From positions 1 to 8,092 of the forward strand of contig JAPHTL010000231.1 of assembly GCA_026193355.1 (NCBI GenBank): a stretch of DNA of 8,092 bases, given 5' to 3'. Below, in pieces: positions 6,171 through 8,092 of this stretch (position 1 is the first letter of the stretch; each line of letters starts with the position of its first letter). Below the pieces are notes generated by a model. It was given only the letters and a program-made list of their open reading frames with translations, did no database searches and was not told the origin of the DNA. The translations under genes and the position numbers were made by a program. This DNA is from Rhodospirillales bacterium. GTDB lineage: Bacteria > Pseudomonadota > Alphaproteobacteria > Rhodospirillales > JAPHTL01.

Positions 6171-7649
6171 TCAGGCCAGTGTCATGGACTCTTCCTTGAC
6201 GTGGTTCGTCAGATCACTGATCTGCTCCGTGCCGCTTGCGATCTTGTTCATGCTGCGGCTGATTTCCTCAACCCCCTGGGACGCCGTCTGCATGTTCGAG
6301 ACCACCTCATGCGTCACGGCTGTCTGCTCTTCGACAGCCGCGGCGATGGCGGAAGAAATCTCATTGATGTTGCCGATTGTCTGGCTGATCACACCGATAA
6401 CTTCTACGGCCTCGCTCGTGGAATTCTGGACCCCGGTAATCTGTTGCCCGATTTCCTCGGTCGCCTTGGCCGTCTGGTTCGCGAGGTTTTTGACCTCTGA
6501 GGCGACAACGGCAAAGCCTTTTCCTGCCTCACCGGCGCGCGCGGCCTCAATCGTCGCATTGAGGGCCAGCAAATTGGTCTGTTCCGCGATATCGTTGATC
6601 AGTTCGACAACCTCACCGATCTTCTGCGCCGCATCAGCAAGTCCGGTGACAATTTCATTGGTCTGGCTGGCCTGATCGACCGCTTCTTCGGAGATTTTCT
6701 GGGCGTGGGTCACCTGACGCGTAATCTCGGAAACAGATGCCGACATTTCTTCTGCAGCCGATGCCACGGCCTGCACATTCGTGGCGGTTTCCGTCGCGGC
6801 ACTGGCGGCACCCGCAGCCTGCTGCGAGGTGTTGGAAACGACCGTTGAAATTTCGCCCAGATCGTTATCGATGCCTTTCTGAACCTTGGCCCGCCTCTGG
6901 CGTTCAAGGACATCCGCCGTAATATCGGTGGCATATTTGACCACCTTGAACGGCGCACCATTCATATCAAGGATCGGGTTGTAGCTGGCCTGAATCCAGA
7001 TTTCCTTCCCGCCCTTGCCAATGCGCTTGTATTCGGCCTGATCGTATTCACCGCGGTTGAGCTTGGTCCAGAACTCCCTGTACTCGGCGCTTTCCTTGTA
7101 GGCGGGTTCGACGAAGATGCTGTGGTGCTTGCCCTGGATTTCCGAAAGGCTGTAGTCGACCGCGTTACAGAAATTCTCGTTGGCGGTGATGATGGTGCCG
7201 TCCAGATTGAACTGGATCACCGCCTGGGACTTGCCGATGGCCTCCAACTGCCCTTCGTAGTCGGCGTTGCGCAGCTTCACGTCAGTGATGTCGGTGGCAT
7301 ACTTGACGACCTTGATGGGACGGCCGCCGCTGCCGAGGACCGGATTGTAGCTGGCCTGAATCCAGATCTCCTTGCCGCCCTTGCCGATGCGCTTGTATTC
7401 GGCGGCGGAAAACTCGCCACGGTTCAACTGCGCCCAGAAATCCTTGTATTCCTGGCTATCCCTGTATTTCGGTTCAACGAACATGCTGTGGTGCTGGCCC
7501 TGGATCTCCGAAAGGCTGTAGCCCAAGGCCTTACAGAAGTTGTCGTTGGCCGTGATGATGGTGCCATCCATTCTGAACTCGATCACAGCTTGGGATTTGC
7601 TGAGTGCCTCGAGCACCGCCTTTGCTTCGGAGCAACCACTACCAAACAT
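6171..7649 (-). CDS. Soluble chemoreceptor with two PAS domains (AerC/BdlA-like)
   Basis: 492-residue methyl-accepting protein with no membrane segment, so cytoplasmic. PAS1 (about 10-122) and PAS2 (about 132-244) are about 75% identical (79 of 106 positions, residues 17-122 against 139-244). Each has TIITAN, HHS, YKRIGKGGKEIW and VVKYATDIT blocks. W96 and W218 occupy equivalent positions and may be the PAS tryptophan needed for FAD binding in Aer/AerC proteins. The coiled-coil signalling domain (about 262-480) has the tip AEQTNLLALNATIEAARAG (355-373) and candidate methylation pairs E300/E301 and E440/E441. No HAMP and no C-terminal CheR-docking peptide are seen. By architecture it matches Azospirillum AerC (aerotaxis) and Pseudomonas BdlA (biofilm dispersal); aerotaxis is favoured by the neighbouring genes. 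AGGAG (complement of 7656-7660) lies 6 nt before the ATG. Ligand or cofactor is inferred. Confidence 0.93.
   Translation of the reverse strand: MFGSGCSEAKAVLEALSKSQAVIEFRMDGTIITANDNFCKALGYSLSEIQGQHHSMFVEPKYRDSQEYKDFWAQLNRGEFSAAEYKRIGKGGKEIWIQASYNPVLGSGGRPIKVVKYATDITDVKLRNADYEGQLEAIGKSQAVIQFNLDGTIITANENFCNAVDYSLSEIQGKHHSIFVEPAYKESAEYREFWTKLNRGEYDQAEYKRIGKGGKEIWIQASYNPILDMNGAPFKVVKYATDITADVLERQRRAKVQKGIDNDLGEISTVVSNTSQQAAGAASAATETATNVQAVASAAEEMSASVSEITRQVTHAQKISEEAVDQASQTNEIVTGLADAAQKIGEVVELINDIAEQTNLLALNATIEAARAGEAGKGFAVVASEVKNLANQTAKATEEIGQQITGVQNSTSEAVEVIGVISQTIGNINEISSAIAAAVEEQTAVTHEVVSNMQTASQGVEEISRSMNKIASGTEQISDLTNHVKEESMTLA
6918..7622 (-). repeat. Imperfect tandem duplication (366-nt period) encoding the two PAS domains
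   Basis: Segments 7284-7622 and 6918-7256 correspond at an offset of 366 nt (122 codons). Conserved blocks are near identical in DNA, for example the stretches starting at 6985 and 7351 that encode YKRIGKGGKEIWIQAS. This is an internal gene duplication within the receptor, not a mobile repeat. Confidence 0.85.
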
Positions 7650-7812
7650 CCTACTCTCCTATTTACTGTGATTAGTTGTTGTTTCTTTTCGCCCTAAAAC
7701 AGAATTTAGACCATGTTATCAACTGACCATTGATACTCCAGTTTTTTTACAAAATCCTTCCTGTTGTCCGGGATCATCCTGGCCCGGATCGAACCAGTAA
7801 AAATCCGGAAAG
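7650..7812 (-). promoter_or_regulatory. AT-rich intergenic region, probable promoter of the soluble chemoreceptor
   Basis: This 163-nt gap is clearly richer in A/T than its neighbours. On the - strand TTGATA (complement of 7717-7722, five of six -35 bases) is followed after 17 nt by the weak -10 TTTTAG (complement of 7694-7699), about 45 nt before the ATG. I see no flagellar sigma-28 or sigma-54 match. A short hairpin (7767-7772 with 7783-7788) near the end of the RND gene lacks a T run, so RND read-through into the receptor cannot be excluded. Confidence 0.35.
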
Positions 7813-8092
7813 CTATTTCGCCGTCATCTCCTTGCCGTCGTCGCGCAGGACCACGTAGATCGCCGGGATGACCAGCAGGGTCAGCGCGGTGGACGACGCC
7901 AGACCGAACACCATCGAAATGGCGAGGCCCTGGAAGATCGGGTCGGCCAGGATAAAGGCCGCGCCGATCATCGCCGCCGCAGCGGTCAGGAAAATCGGCT
8001 TGAAGCGGATCGCGCCCGCTTCGATCAGGATGTCGCGCAAGGGCCGATCCGGGGTGTAGCGATGGCGGATGAAATCCACCAGCAGGATCGAG
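7813..8092 (-). CDS. RND-family efflux transporter, C-terminal fragment (runs off the window)
   Basis: Only the last 92 or so codons are present; the frame stays open to the window edge, so the gene begins beyond 8092. The GTG at 8077-8079 is an internal valine, not a start. The fragment begins SILLVDFIRHRY and continues with EAGAIRFKPIFLT, the DPIFQGLAISMVFGL block and the ending LLVIPAIYVVLRDD. These are hallmarks of the last two transmembrane helices of AcrB/MexB-like proton-driven inner-membrane pumps. It ends with a short charged tail and a TAG stop. Substrate class (drugs, solvents or metals) cannot be told from this part. Its relation to the chemoreceptor gene 163 nt downstream is unclear. 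Confidence 0.87.
   Translation of the reverse strand, partial: SILLVDFIRHRYTPDRPLRDILIEAGAIRFKPIFLTAAAAMIGAAFILADPIFQGLAISMVFGLASSTALTLLVIPAIYVVLRDDGKEMTAK

Noticed and set aside
7767..7808. Two mutually exclusive short hairpins after the RND gene (7767-7772/7783-7788 and 7784-7789/7803-7808)
   Set aside because: Neither is followed by a T run on the - strand and the stems are only 6 bp; not enough to call a terminator or attenuator.

Overview
The window looks like chromosomal DNA from a motile, high-GC alphaproteobacterium, most likely of the Rhodospirillales type (Magnetospirillum, Rhodospirillum, Azospirillum or Thalassospira relatives). This is an inference from the protein family styles: soluble PAS-PAS chemoreceptors, a split Aer-type receptor, a bacteriohemerythrin and an RND pump tail. 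No rRNA or other taxonomic marker is present. I see no tRNA, rRNA, insertion sequence, CRISPR array or integrase.

Layout. On the + strand, 58-1864 carries an overlapping gene pair: a small soluble PAS protein and a membrane-anchored chemoreceptor. Together they amount to an E. coli Aer cut in two, the arrangement known as CetB/CetA in Campylobacter. The pair ends at a hairpin (1891-1925) shared with the convergent - strand gene. Everything from 1942 to the end lies on the - strand. Read in transcription order from the right edge it is: the C-terminal end of an RND efflux transporter (partial), a soluble tandem-PAS chemoreceptor (AerC/BdlA-like) with a strong terminator, a single-domain hemerythrin with its own terminator, a ketopantoate-reductase-family dehydrogenase, a fused APH-like/P-loop kinase, and a tandem-domain universal stress protein. 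The last three are in tandem with gaps of 68 and 91 nt and may be co-transcribed.

How the genes may work together. Both receptors are predicted energy/oxygen-taxis sensors: their PAS domains look like the FAD-binding Aer class, and their signalling tips are nearly identical. Hemerythrins bind O2. The kinase and universal stress protein are neighbours here and, from memory, also in the hypoxia-induced DosR regulon of Mycobacterium tuberculosis (Rv2004c/Rv2005c). A plausible reading is a small oxygen/redox-response neighbourhood: sense and swim (two receptors), bind O2 (hemerythrin), and survive low energy (stress protein, kinase). That linkage is inference. Separate terminators show the genes are not one operon, and the dehydrogenase and RND pump have no obvious role in it.

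The most notable sequence details are the split Aer with a 29-nt gene overlap and Asn in place of the usual His58, a hemerythrin that lacks the expected Asp iron ligand, and a 366-nt internal duplication that produced the two PAS domains of the soluble receptor.
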